Below are positions 1 through 9,543 of a DNA stretch of 64,000 nt, piece after piece. Made by a program: the position numbers and the translations under genes. A model generated the notes under the pieces. That model worked only from the letters and a program-made list of their open reading frames with translations, was not told where the DNA came from and searched no databases. Within the stretch, counting starts at the first letter, position 1. Every line of letters starts with the position of its first letter. Source of the stretch: Clostridia bacterium (GTDB lineage: Bacteria > Bacillota > Clostridia > Lachnospirales > Anaerotignaceae); the NCBI GenBank assembly GCA_009929735.1, contig RZZU01000002.1, positions 1-64,000 on the forward strand, written 5' to 3'.

Positions 1-1
1 G

Positions 2-1024
2 GAAGATATCGGGACCTTTGACTCTAAAGGCGAATTCATGATTACGCTGCTTTCAAGTATGGCCCAGGAGGAAAGCCGTTCTATATCAGAAAACGTGGCA
101 TGGGGACACCGCAAAAGATTCGCTGATGGCAAGTACACTGTTCCGTATGACCGCTTTCTCGGCTATGACCGCGGAGCAGAAGGTGGGATTGTAGTTAACC
201 AAAAACAGGCAATCCTCGTCAGACTTATCTTTAAACTTTACCTTGAGGGGAAAACCCCTGCGGGTATTTGCCGTTATCTCAACCAAGCTGGAATTCCAAC
301 GCCAGGCGGAAAGGATAAGTGGTCACAAACTGTAATCAACAGTATGTTGACCAACGAAAAATATAAAGGGGATGCCCTGCTTCAAAAGAAATTTACTGCC
401 GATTACCTCACGAAAAAGAGGAAAATAAATGAGGGCGAATTAAACCAATATTATGTCACCGATGGCCATGAGGCAATTATTCCAAGGGACACCTTTGATT
501 ATGTGCAAAAAACCATCAATCATCGCCGTACAGTATATGGTCGTGGATACAGTTGCGCAAATGCACTAACTTCAAAAATACAGTGTGAATGTTGCGATAA
601 CTTTTATGGATTGAAGTCATCACATAGTAGAAATCACAGAACTTGGTACTGGTTTTGTAATAACAGGTATAAGGCTAAAACCGTATGCTCAACTCCACGT
701 GTGCGGAAAGAGATGATGCAGTTCGCTTGCCTTAAAGCGGTATTATTCCTATTTAGCAACAGGATTTCAATGCTTAATTACGCCCTCAACCTAATCTCGG
801 TAAGCATTCACCCAGACAAGAAGTCAGCCCAAAACAAATCTCGTATGGATGCAATAACTCAATATATCTACGGGTTTCGTACATGCCAAAATGATATCCA
901 CATAACTGAAGAAGTGCTCCGCATCGTTTTGGATATGATATGGGCAACGACAGATAACCATCTCTTGTTTCGCTTTATTGATGGCACAGAGCATGATTTT
1001 GATTTAGGATTATCTAATACTTAA
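2..1024 (+). CDS. Large serine recombinase, C-terminal part (5' end outside window)
   Basis: The reading frame is open from base 2 and enters from the left, so the catalytic serine end is missing from view. What is visible matches the recombinase at 53386-54969: the end of the resolvase domain (SMAQEESRSISENV), the recombinase domain (GKTPAGICRYLNQAGIPTPGG, then NEKYKGDALLQKKFT) and a zinc ribbon with CECC followed by a second cysteine pair. The tail after the zinc ribbon has diverged from the other copy. Such enzymes integrate and excise prophages and ICEs at att sites. It stops 15 bases inside the 3' end of the convergent DUF1643 gene. It may belong to an adjacent element or be an extra recombinase of this one; the window does not decide. 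Confidence 0.9.
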   Translation, partial: EDIGTFDSKGEFMITLLSSMAQEESRSISENVAWGHRKRFADGKYTVPYDRFLGYDRGAEGGIVVNQKQAILVRLIFKLYLEGKTPAGICRYLNQAGIPTPGGKDKWSQTVINSMLTNEKYKGDALLQKKFTADYLTKKRKINEGELNQYYVTDGHEAIIPRDTFDYVQKTINHRRTVYGRGYSCANALTSKIQCECCDNFYGLKSSHSRNHRTWYWFCNNRYKAKTVCSTPRVRKEMMQFACLKAVLFLFSNRISMLNYALNLISVSIHPDKKSAQNKSRMDAITQYIYGFRTCQNDIHITEEVLRIVLDMIWATTDNHLLFRFIDGTEHDFDLGLSNT

Positions 1025-1552
1025 TCCCTTATCCTCAGGTTTATACCGTCGAATATCAAAAGGCTCGAACAGACAATCTTTTTTCACATAAAGCGGATGA
1101 TGTGGGTGTCCGTCTTTTGTCGGTGCTCCACGCGATACCCATCTGCAATTTTTTAATTCTGGCAAAAACAAGATGTCTTGCAAGAGCGCACCGAGGTATT
1201 GTCTCTTTTTTATCAGACTGCCCCATGCTGCCCAAAGGGTCAGTTCGCGACCGCCGATTAACGCTGCGATCCGCTGCTCATTTTCAGTCTTCAACTCGGG
1301 AAGAAACGCCTTATGTAGAGAATTCGGATCTGTTGCTCTTTGTGGATAGACATTTAACATCACAAAGCAGTCGTAACCATTGGATGTGGCTATACTGCTC
1401 ACATAATTAACGGTGGGATCAAGATTTCCTGGCTCGGCAGTGCTCGGATTAATGCCGAAACAAATCAACGGGTTAGCACCGATCGTACCAAGAACAAATC
1501 GGGCGGCATTATCGGTGGTGCGTTCGTAGAGCCATTGAGTTTCTGTAATCAT
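1010..1552 (-). CDS. DUF1643 domain protein
   Basis: This 180-aa protein matches the DUF1643 family in length and sequence: an N-terminal FGINPSTA motif, then NGYDCFVMLNVYPQRATDP, and a C-terminal GAPTKDGHPHHPLY segment. The family is common on plasmids, prophages and defence islands, and its biochemical role is not established. The ATG follows the stop of the 437-codon gene by three bases, with GAGGA as ribosome binding site, so the two are almost certainly cotranscribed and possibly translationally coupled. It is the last gene of the leftward run that starts at the XRE repressor. Its 3' end overlaps the convergent recombinase gene by 15 bases, with no room for a terminator between them. Confidence 0.8.
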   Translation of the reverse strand: MITETQWLYERTTDNAARFVLGTIGANPLICFGINPSTAEPGNLDPTVNYVSSIATSNGYDCFVMLNVYPQRATDPNSLHKAFLPELKTENEQRIAALIGGRELTLWAAWGSLIKKRQYLGALLQDILFLPELKNCRWVSRGAPTKDGHPHHPLYVKKDCLFEPFDIRRYKPEDKGLSIR

Positions 1553-1555
1553 AAA

Positions 1556-2869
1556 TTAATCCTCATCCTCTGTATAAGTACCACCAATCGTCTCCATGAA
1601 AATGTTTCGGAACGGAATGTCAAGTGATGCACATACAAGATCAGCCCAAACCGAGGATATGAGGTTGTCACCCCTGACACACCAAATTTTGTAATGAAGG
1701 TTTGCGTACACGCCAATCGGAACGCCGGTTAACTTTTCTGCGTCACGGTATTTGGCCTCGAAAACTTCTCTGATGTACTGGTTTACAGAGAAATCGATAT
1801 GCTCAAATGCCTCGCGTGCCGGATAGTAGGTTCCGTGAATGTAATTCGTTATGATCACGTTTTCAGTACCTGTAAATATATCGGGGTTCCAGAGTTGCTC
1901 GACATTCAAGTGATAGAATTCCGCTCCAGTTTCATCAGTTCCGCGCTTGATGTAAACAAGGATTTTATGTAGCGTTTGAGGATCAAAATGCACTATAGTT
2001 TCTTTACCGCTCTTCATCTGTTCGGTTATATGATCGAAGCGGAGCGTAATCCCACGCCATTTTTGGGAGTCTGCTGTAGCCGTACTAACCATTTGGGAAT
2101 AGGGCACAGCGAGGTTTTCATCGCACCGCATGAACACCTGCACAGCCGGCTTTATGCTCTGGATTACTTCAATGGTTTTCGGTACGTCAGCTATGGGACT
2201 TCCAATCGACGTATCGAGGAAAATATTGTAGAGATAATATTTGTCATTCAACCTAAACCCTTGCCGCTCAAATTCCGCGGCTGTAACATCACTCAGACCA
2301 TATTTATCAATAGGCAGAGTCATTTTTTCATAGCTGATTATCTCTTTAATATCATGCATCCTTTGAGCGAAGCTTTCCACAAGTGTGAAAATAAAGAGAA
2401 GAACAAGGCGTTTTTCATCAATATCGAAATTGCTGGAATAGTCTATTTTCCCTTCGATGGCATCGGAAACAGCGACCATATGGTTCATCTCACCGCTTCC
2501 AGTGGAAGTAATTATCTTGCCGCAAGAGGCTATATACATCCGACTGCCGCTATGAGGGTTTCCACGGTCGTCTGGGTCAATACCAAGACAGTATCGCAAC
2601 AATTCTTCAGTTTCAACATTCGCATCATCAATCATCGCACGAAATTTATCAGCAGTACCCAGCACCGGCGATGGGATTTTGGCATTGGGCGTAAAGAATA
2701 TATATGCGGATACCGGGTAATATTTTAAAAGCGTGTTAGGGTATTGAATATGAAAAACACCACCGTGCGGTGCCTTTTTCATTGAACGTAAGTAATAATT
2801 GATTTCCCAAAACTCCGGTGTGGAGACAATTCTCTGGATGAGAATTTCCAGGTTTTCTGATAGTACCAT
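1556..2869 (-). CDS. Unrecognised 437-aa protein downstream of the SIR2-Argonaute gene
   Basis: I do not recognise a family. The protein is 437 residues, with no signal peptide or obvious membrane segment, and is fairly acidic with an Asp/Glu-rich C-terminus. The middle holds aromatic-rich, mixed alpha/beta-looking sequence; no nucleotide-binding or nuclease motif stands out. The start ATG has a strong GGGGGAG ribosome binding site nine bases upstream. It lies 142 bases after the Argonaute gene and 3 bases before the DUF1643 gene on the same strand, so it is probably part of the defence cargo. It could be an accessory factor of the Argonaute system or an independent defence gene; nothing in the sequence decides. 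Confidence 0.75.
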   Translation of the reverse strand: MVLSENLEILIQRIVSTPEFWEINYYLRSMKKAPHGGVFHIQYPNTLLKYYPVSAYIFFTPNAKIPSPVLGTADKFRAMIDDANVETEELLRYCLGIDPDDRGNPHSGSRMYIASCGKIITSTGSGEMNHMVAVSDAIEGKIDYSSNFDIDEKRLVLLFIFTLVESFAQRMHDIKEIISYEKMTLPIDKYGLSDVTAAEFERQGFRLNDKYYLYNIFLDTSIGSPIADVPKTIEVIQSIKPAVQVFMRCDENLAVPYSQMVSTATADSQKWRGITLRFDHITEQMKSGKETIVHFDPQTLHKILVYIKRGTDETGAEFYHLNVEQLWNPDIFTGTENVIITNYIHGTYYPAREAFEHIDFSVNQYIREVFEAKYRDAEKLTGVPIGVYANLHYKIWCVRGDNLISSVWADLVCASLDIPFRNIFMETIGGTYTEDED

Positions 2870-3011
2870 TATGAGTTCTCCCCCTTTCTATGAGATTCAA
2901 AGCCCTGTGTATTCTATATCACACGTTAGGGAAGAAAGCCTATCGTACGAGAAGGGGTTTGCTTCATCTAACCTATTTGTTTGTCTGTGATTCGGTTTGG
3001 CTCCCCTGAAG

Positions 3012-6000
3012 TTACATAAAGTAACGATAATCATAAATTGCTCCCTCGTATTGAGACAACAGCCAACCTATCTTTGCGATTTCATTGGATGACTCAATTG
3101 TACAAGGCAACTTTGAGTACAGACCGAAACTATTCCAGTTCATCTTCGATAGCCCCAAAATTTCTGTAGCAATCTTGGGCATTGAGCCGCTTCCGTAATG
3201 TTTTACGATCTTTAGCGGAAGTGGTATCGTCTTGCCGCCTTGTATATATTTCCGATTTGAATCTCGAACTGATGGAGCAATCCCATGAGTATATAAATAC
3301 ATAGTACTCTCATTAAGCGGGAAACATAATCCACGCCGAACAGGAAAGCCATCAATATCTGTCATATTCCTGTTGAATTCAAAACACTTAATGTCATCCT
3401 CATATGTAATTTCTAATAACTCAATATCTTTAATGCCTGCGCTGGAGAGACTTTCCACAAAGCCCTTAACCTCGTCCCTTCGAAATGGTGTCCTTTTGTG
3501 GATAACCACCCTTTTAGGCAACTCCGTGAATGATTTATAAAAGAGTTCCTTGATGTTCAAGCCAAGCCTATATGCTTCGTCCTCTGAAAGAAAGGGGTTA
3601 CTTTTTCGGTCAAAAGTGACCTCATCGATCTTTGAAAGCTTATATTTCATACCCTGACCATCAGATGAGTAGATATGGCTACAACCAACGACAATGTTTG
3701 GGCCACTTGAAGCGCGATTGACGCTATACCCAATCCCAGCAAAAGCAGTATCTGACTGAATACCGGAAACAACCCATGGGATGCGACTCGACTTTACATA
3801 TATAGCCAAAGAGAGTGCCCACATAATCTGACAATATAGATCACTCTCAATAGTTTTCTCCCTTACAAACTGAGTGGCAATGTTCTTTTGTACTGCGTAA
3901 GCTTTAACAAAATCGTGCAAATCGAACTTTTCATTACCATCGGCGTAGCCCGTAAATAGTTCATATTCTTTTGGGATATAGATGAGTACGACGTCAACAG
4001 ATGCCGCACTCAGTTGGTCGAGTTTTCGAGTAATGCTATTTCCTAATTCTATAGATGCTTTTTTTATGTCTGAATTCTGGGTTATCTGAAGATTCTTCCA
4101 TTCGTTGGATGTAGGCGTAGGAATATCTAATCCCGCTCTGAAAGCCTGGTAAAATCCAGGAAACGGTATTATGAAATCGGCATTGTAATTCACACCCTGC
4201 CTACAATTTAGCTGATTAAGAAAATTGTAAAAATGCTTATTATGACCAGCTGGACATACCACACCCAACGAGATTGAGGCTCTAAGAACCTTCTCGTTTA
4301 ACGAATAATCAAAAGGAGCATTTTTTATCAATCCACGCATCGGATGAAAGTCAGTGACCATGTTTCCCTTTTGTGAGCTATAAAAAGCTAATTCTGGGTC
4401 GCGGCATTCTATTCCATTAAACACAACTCTATTGCTTGCAATCGATTGTGGAAGTTGTAACTGTATTTTGCTCCCATAATTTATCCCTAAAACAGCACTG
4501 TTCGATCTAATATTAAAATCGAATCCCGTATGACTATTAAGCGGATAGGTAACGACTACGCCATTTTTGCCGAGGATCTTGCCTGCCCATTCTTTAATAT
4601 ATTTGTGAATGTTCAAATTTGGCTTCCCAGAATTAACATCCGCACTAAACGAGGCAGCAAATTGTTTTTTCTCGTCATATGTTAGCGTCATTTCTTTCTC
4701 ATAGGTAAATGCCGGAGTAAAAGTTATATATGTATACCTATAATCGAAAAGTAGTGCAAGGCGAATTCCCTTATAAGCTGTAATTGTTCGGCCGTCAATG
4801 AATTTTGAAAGCTGTTGTGAGGAATCCCATATTTTATCCTTTGAGTACATTAACGAACTGTTTTGTCCCAATAGAGCCGTTAAAGTTTTCAAAAGAAGTT
4901 CCTTGAATGCACTCCTATGAGTTAGGGATTCACGTGTGAAAGGCGTTACAGAAATTTCGCTTTTTATTCTTTCCGCGCATACCTCTTGGATATTAGATTT
5001 TTCACCCCATGCATAAATAAAACCATTCAATGGAACTGCCATAATGCTGTTATTATACAGCGTTTTGCAAAAATCCCACGGTCGTTCATATTTGCCAAAG
5101 CTAACTTGAAATTGGAAGCAATTCTTCGGAAACGAAAACGGGAATACATTAGTGTCCGCAATCTTATTCAGTGTCCCATCGAGTATGCCAAATTTGCTTG
5201 TCGCTACGTTGGTGGTAGCACCCAGCGCAGTTTTGAGTGCCTCGGTCTTTTGAAGGAAGGGCTTGTCTTCACTCATACAATGACGAGCTAAACTATAAAC
5301 TGTTTTATCAAATCCATCTGTTGGGATGTAGTAAGCGGTACGACCTGCATCGTTTACTGCTTGAATTAATTCTGTGACCGCTTTATGTGCATTCACACCA
5401 TAACCACACCAAAACAGTCTGCCAGAGCCTTTCGCTTGAAATGCTTTATTCAAGGCAGCCATAAGAGATGTATCACGACCACTATAGCCTAAAACAATCA
5501 AATTTCTATTTGCCATTTCATGACTTAACGCACTAACTAATACATCGTCCTGAGAATCTAATTCTTCAGACGTGTTTTTTAAAGCGCCATATTTATAGTC
5601 GCCATGCAGGGCAATACAAAGCAATTCTCCATTTACATCGCCTCGGTATATACGACCTGCTGTCTGTGATGTAATCTCAATTGGACTGATGTCATACTGA
5701 TGAGCACATTTGAGCATTAGTCCGTCAAAATTGGTTGTCCACACACTCTTGAATATCCCACTCTCTGCCAGCATTGATATCAGGTGATATCCTAAACTTG
5801 GGTTTTTTCCCATAACCAAATGTTGAAAATACTTCCTTCGGTCATCAGCAATTGGATATGCTTTTTCTGCGTAAAACGAATATTCATCATTTGAATTTTG
5901 TGCAGGATAGATGTTCTGTCCATCCAACCATTTTTGAATCGCAAGGCGAACGTTATCAACTTTAATGTTGCTATAAGTTTCGACAAGCGGCGGGTTTTGG

Positions 6001-6155
6001 GACAAGAAAATCTCGCGCTTCCAGTCCCATATACAATCCGAAGCAGATGAAATTCCAGACTCAACAGAAGCGCCTGCGCCTAAAAGCAATGAATGTGGCA
6101 TATCTTTATTCTGTTTTAGTGACCGTAAAAACTCGTCAAAAGTAAGCGTTTGCAC
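3012..6155 (-). CDS. Single-chain SIR2-APAZ-PIWI short prokaryotic Argonaute
   Basis: This 1047-aa protein starts with a SIR2 NADase domain: GAGAS at residues 26-30 (NAD binding), TNFD at 141-144 and LHGDY with His184, so the catalytic Asn142 and His184 are present. The middle (about 300-680) fits an APAZ-like region by position only. The C-terminal half is MID-PIWI: an IESDLYCQIMWALSLAIYVK helix, a GIGYS strand at 807-811, and the typical ending LGLSKMNWN...PCTIESSNEIAKIGWLL. The PIWI strand has Tyr810 where slicing Argonautes have the first catalytic Asp, so it is probably nuclease-dead. Known SIR2-APAZ/short-Argonaute (SPARSA) systems use a guide to sense invader nucleic acid and then deplete NAD+, killing the infected cell. 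Usually these are two genes; here they are one chain. The start is GTG behind AAGGGGGG. It lies 24 bases after hsdR. Confidence 0.88.
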   Translation of the reverse strand: MQTLTFDEFLRSLKQNKDMPHSLLLGAGASVESGISSASDCIWDWKREIFLSQNPPLVETYSNIKVDNVRLAIQKWLDGQNIYPAQNSNDEYSFYAEKAYPIADDRRKYFQHLVMGKNPSLGYHLISMLAESGIFKSVWTTNFDGLMLKCAHQYDISPIEITSQTAGRIYRGDVNGELLCIALHGDYKYGALKNTSEELDSQDDVLVSALSHEMANRNLIVLGYSGRDTSLMAALNKAFQAKGSGRLFWCGYGVNAHKAVTELIQAVNDAGRTAYYIPTDGFDKTVYSLARHCMSEDKPFLQKTEALKTALGATTNVATSKFGILDGTLNKIADTNVFPFSFPKNCFQFQVSFGKYERPWDFCKTLYNNSIMAVPLNGFIYAWGEKSNIQEVCAERIKSEISVTPFTRESLTHRSAFKELLLKTLTALLGQNSSLMYSKDKIWDSSQQLSKFIDGRTITAYKGIRLALLFDYRYTYITFTPAFTYEKEMTLTYDEKKQFAASFSADVNSGKPNLNIHKYIKEWAGKILGKNGVVVTYPLNSHTGFDFNIRSNSAVLGINYGSKIQLQLPQSIASNRVVFNGIECRDPELAFYSSQKGNMVTDFHPMRGLIKNAPFDYSLNEKVLRASISLGVVCPAGHNKHFYNFLNQLNCRQGVNYNADFIIPFPGFYQAFRAGLDIPTPTSNEWKNLQITQNSDIKKASIELGNSITRKLDQLSAASVDVVLIYIPKEYELFTGYADGNEKFDLHDFVKAYAVQKNIATQFVREKTIESDLYCQIMWALSLAIYVKSSRIPWVVSGIQSDTAFAGIGYSVNRASSGPNIVVGCSHIYSSDGQGMKYKLSKIDEVTFDRKSNPFLSEDEAYRLGLNIKELFYKSFTELPKRVVIHKRTPFRRDEVKGFVESLSSAGIKDIELLEITYEDDIKCFEFNRNMTDIDGFPVRRGLCFPLNESTMYLYTHGIAPSVRDSNRKYIQGGKTIPLPLKIVKHYGSGSMPKIATEILGLSKMNWNSFGLYSKLPCTIESSNEIAKIGWLLSQYEGAIYDYRYFM

Positions 6156-6179
6156 TTCAGTCCCCCCTTATTTACAGCG

Positions 6180-9100
6180 TTATGCCACCAACCGCATAGC
6201 ATTGGCGTTAACTGTATCTATAACGCTCCTAATGCGTTGAAATGCATCAAGATTGTCATCGAAGATTTCAAAAATGTCCGCACCGCCAGCAAACTCATCA
6301 TCCTTCATATCTTCAGGCATCAAAGTCCCCCAGCGAGTAATCCAGTCCACGATGTAACGTACAAAGGTGATTTGCGGTTCCGAAAATAACTGACTATCAA
6401 GGAATTCCGAAAAAGCATTCAACGCTGCCACCTGTGAAAGACCGGTAATTCCACGTATAAAGCGTCCTAAAGAAACACCGTTTGCAGCTGACTCATATTC
6501 CTTTTCAGTCCCCACTTCATGCCAAAAAATCTTCTCCAGCTCATCCCAGTCGGTCGAGCTGAGAGTCTCGTTATTCTTCAACTTTTGAATAGCTGGTTTG
6601 TTTTCATTCTCCTTGACATATCGTTCCGCTCTCTGATAATAGCCCTCCATAGCCGGGTCTTCAGCAAAACGCTCGCCTTCTTTTTCCAATAAGACGCTGT
6701 CAGTCACATTAATTATCTTAGCGCGCATTTCTTTTTTTAGATATTGCATCAGGTCACGTAATTGTTGACGCACCTCTTCAATATCAAGCAAAGTCGCCGA
6801 TGGCCAAAAGCTGTCCTGCTGGACCTTTTTAATCATTTCACGTCGCTCCAGCACCTGTGGAATAGTCGCTTTCGGTTCAAGGTTACGAGCGATGGTTTTA
6901 ACCCTATTGATGATAGACCGCTGTGAATTTTCATCGCCTGTTGCATGGGCGATTGCAAGTTTGTACATCAATGCATCCAGACGTCGAGCTGTTTCATCAT
7001 CGTCAACTACCGGGACCAGTCCCGCCAAGTGGGAAATGATATCTGCTGACTCAATCACGCCAATGTACTGGAAGGCGTTAGAATCTGCATATTTCTCTAC
7101 CAGTTTTAGATTCTGTTTGACCTGAAACTGTTCTTGATTCAGAGAAGCAATGGAGCCAGAAACATCCTTGACAAGCCCTTTTCTGAATTCGATGAGTTCC
7201 GACTCCTGAAATTTCATATCCTGGAGTTCACGGATCAACATCACTTTAAGTTTAAAGGTGTATTCGGCCAAGGAGGTGGTTTCATCCGATTCTTTGCCCT
7301 TGGGGTCTTGACGGAAGAACTCGAAGTTTCCAAGGTAGTCAAAGATATAGAACTGTTTTTTATCCTCACCTGGCCCGAAAATGTCTTCACAGAGCCTTGT
7401 GCCACGCCCAAACATCTGCCAGAACTTCGTCTTAGAGAGGACGCGCTTAAAAAACACAAGATTGAGAATCTCTGGCACATCGATGCCCGTATCAAGCATA
7501 TCAACAGATATAGCTATTTGCGGGTATTTATCCTTTTGTTTGAAAGCGGTCAACAAGTCTTCAGAGTATTTCTCATAGTGGTCGATAACACGGGCGAATT
7601 CACCGTGGTACTGCGGGTAGAGCACATCGAATTGCTTTTTGATGAATTCTGCGTGAGAATGGTTCTTCGCAAAAATAATCGTCTTGCCCAGTTTGTCGCC
7701 GCCTTCGACCTTCAAACCTTTAGTCATTAGGTCTTGGATGATGGCTTGATTGGTCGAAATATTAAAATATTGTGAGTTTATGGCTTCGCCGCTGATAAAG
7801 TCGGGAACTTCCTCATCTTCGTCAAAAGCTTCTTCAAACAAAGTCTGTTGCTCGCCGGAAAGTTCATCGTAATGAATGCCCTCCGTCGGAATACGGAACA
7901 GCTTCTCTATGCAGTGATAGTCAGTCAAAAAGCCCTCGGATACAGCTGTGTTATACTCATAGGCATAGGTGGGCATGTTGTTTTCCAAACCAAAAAACTC
8001 ATAGGTATTGTGGCCCACATCGTCTTTCGGCGTTGCGGTCAGTCCCACAAGGAGGGCATCGAAGTAATCGAAGATAGCTCTGTATTTCTTAAAAATACTT
8101 CTATGGGCTTCGTCTATAATGATGATGTCAAAGTGAGCTGGGGTAAATAGCTTCTTACCATCCTCAGTTTTTTCCTCGTTGATTGCATTCATTATAGTCG
8201 GGTAGGTCGAGAAAATTGCTCTGTCAGTGGGCTTGTCGTCTCCACGCTTGCAAAGATTACAGGATGATAGGTTTGGCATATGTTTGGTGAATGCCGATTT
8301 CGCTTGTTTAACCAACTCTACTCGGTCAGCCAGAAATAGAATATTCGTTGCCCAGGCATGGGAGGTCAATACATCAACAAGAGATACAGCTGTTCTCGTC
8401 TTCCCGGTACCTGTTGCCATAACCAATAGAGACTTACGGCGGCTCTGTGAAAACTCCTCGCAGATTCTCTGGATGGCGGTCTTCTGATAATGACGGTCAG
8501 TAATTTCCGGATTGATTTGGATGTTATCAAAAGGAATGCGCTGCTCTCTCCGGTTCATAAGTCGCTGCAAATCTTCTTTAGAAAACACTGAATACACCTT
8601 GCGTTCCGGGTAGTTTGTATCATCCCAGAACCAGGTGTCATAACCGTTTGTGTAGAAAATAAAGGGGCGTTGCCCATATTGGCTTTCGAGGCAGTCAGCA
8701 TAGAGCTTTGCCTGATGACGACCGACTTTAGGATCGACCGTTGTTTTTTTCGCTTCTACAACAGCAAGAGGCAAGCCATTGTCACCGTTCAACACATAAT
8801 CTACATAGCCGTCACCGGAATCGCTGGGCATACCAAAGACAGGCACTTCTTCAAAGCAATTAACACGAAACCGCCAGCCCATTGCTTTGAGATCTACGTC
8901 GATATAGCTTTTGCGAGTATCCGCCTCACTCTTTGTCCCAGCAGTATATGCCCTTGAAGCTGTATTGCTGGCTCGGAGTGTTTCCATCTCCGATTGCATC
9001 TTTTTTAGGTCATCGAGCAATTTCTGCCGCTCGTCATCCTTTGCATCCAGTTCCGTTTTTAGGCGGTCAAATTCAGCCTTTGGTATTGCACTTGCAGCTT

Positions 9101-9524
9101 CTGATGGAAGTAGAGTTTCGTCAAATACCCTATCCTCATAAGCCGATCCATAGCAGTAGTCAATAAACAAAACCACGTCAAAAAGACAACCGAGAGACAA
9201 GGTGGCCTCGTGGCGGCTGATGTTTTTGCCAGTGTGGGCTGCAAAGTTACCCAGCTTTATAATAAACTTCAACTTACCCATAATCTCGTCATCTACCGAG
9301 TCCACAAACGATGGGTTGTAGATAAGCGCGGATAAATTATCCTTGAAGGGTAGCTTCAAAGATTTATCAACAGAGTAAAGCCATTTGACAGCAAGCTCCG
9401 CACTCTTACGAACGCCCAGAGCGCACAAGGCGGGGCTTGCGGCGATAGAACTCTCCGCTTCGATGCAAGCGGAGGAGAACGCCTGAAACTCCGGATTGTT
9501 TTGTAAGAAATCAAAGTTAGTCAT
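6180..9524 (-). CDS. hsdR: Type I restriction enzyme, R (endonuclease/translocase) subunit
   Basis: The 1114-aa protein carries an N-terminal DUF4145-like domain (about 1-130), a coiled coil (about 150-190), a PD-(D/E)xK nuclease domain with VVEAKK at 255-260, and a superfamily 2 helicase motor with ATGTGKT at 370-376, a DEAH box near residue 484, LTATP, and FGRGTRLCED. The C-terminus fits the EcoEI R C-terminal domain. With HsdM and HsdS it translocates and cuts DNA that is unmethylated at the target site. The ATG follows AAAGGAGGGG by eight bases. It lies just downstream of hsdS and 24 bases upstream of the SIR2-Argonaute gene. All motifs look intact. Confidence 0.95.
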   Translation of the reverse strand: MTNFDFLQNNPEFQAFSSACIEAESSIAASPALCALGVRKSAELAVKWLYSVDKSLKLPFKDNLSALIYNPSFVDSVDDEIMGKLKFIIKLGNFAAHTGKNISRHEATLSLGCLFDVVLFIDYCYGSAYEDRVFDETLLPSEAASAIPKAEFDRLKTELDAKDDERQKLLDDLKKMQSEMETLRASNTASRAYTAGTKSEADTRKSYIDVDLKAMGWRFRVNCFEEVPVFGMPSDSGDGYVDYVLNGDNGLPLAVVEAKKTTVDPKVGRHQAKLYADCLESQYGQRPFIFYTNGYDTWFWDDTNYPERKVYSVFSKEDLQRLMNRREQRIPFDNIQINPEITDRHYQKTAIQRICEEFSQSRRKSLLVMATGTGKTRTAVSLVDVLTSHAWATNILFLADRVELVKQAKSAFTKHMPNLSSCNLCKRGDDKPTDRAIFSTYPTIMNAINEEKTEDGKKLFTPAHFDIIIIDEAHRSIFKKYRAIFDYFDALLVGLTATPKDDVGHNTYEFFGLENNMPTYAYEYNTAVSEGFLTDYHCIEKLFRIPTEGIHYDELSGEQQTLFEEAFDEDEEVPDFISGEAINSQYFNISTNQAIIQDLMTKGLKVEGGDKLGKTIIFAKNHSHAEFIKKQFDVLYPQYHGEFARVIDHYEKYSEDLLTAFKQKDKYPQIAISVDMLDTGIDVPEILNLVFFKRVLSKTKFWQMFGRGTRLCEDIFGPGEDKKQFYIFDYLGNFEFFRQDPKGKESDETTSLAEYTFKLKVMLIRELQDMKFQESELIEFRKGLVKDVSGSIASLNQEQFQVKQNLKLVEKYADSNAFQYIGVIESADIISHLAGLVPVVDDDETARRLDALMYKLAIAHATGDENSQRSIINRVKTIARNLEPKATIPQVLERREMIKKVQQDSFWPSATLLDIEEVRQQLRDLMQYLKKEMRAKIINVTDSVLLEKEGERFAEDPAMEGYYQRAERYVKENENKPAIQKLKNNETLSSTDWDELEKIFWHEVGTEKEYESAANGVSLGRFIRGITGLSQVAALNAFSEFLDSQLFSEPQITFVRYIVDWITRWGTLMPEDMKDDEFAGGADIFEIFDDNLDAFQRIRSVIDTVNANAMRLVA

Positions 9525-9543
9525 CGAATACCCCTCCTTTCAC

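Noticed and set aside
1976..2728. 250-codon plus-strand open frame opposite the 437-aa gene
   Set aside because: No ribosome binding site or family match; the minus-strand frame has a strong site and fits the operon, so this is a shadow.
3012..6155. Argonaute acting as a slicing nuclease
   Set aside because: The PIWI strand has Tyr810 where the first catalytic Asp should be; the SIR2 domain is the likely effector.
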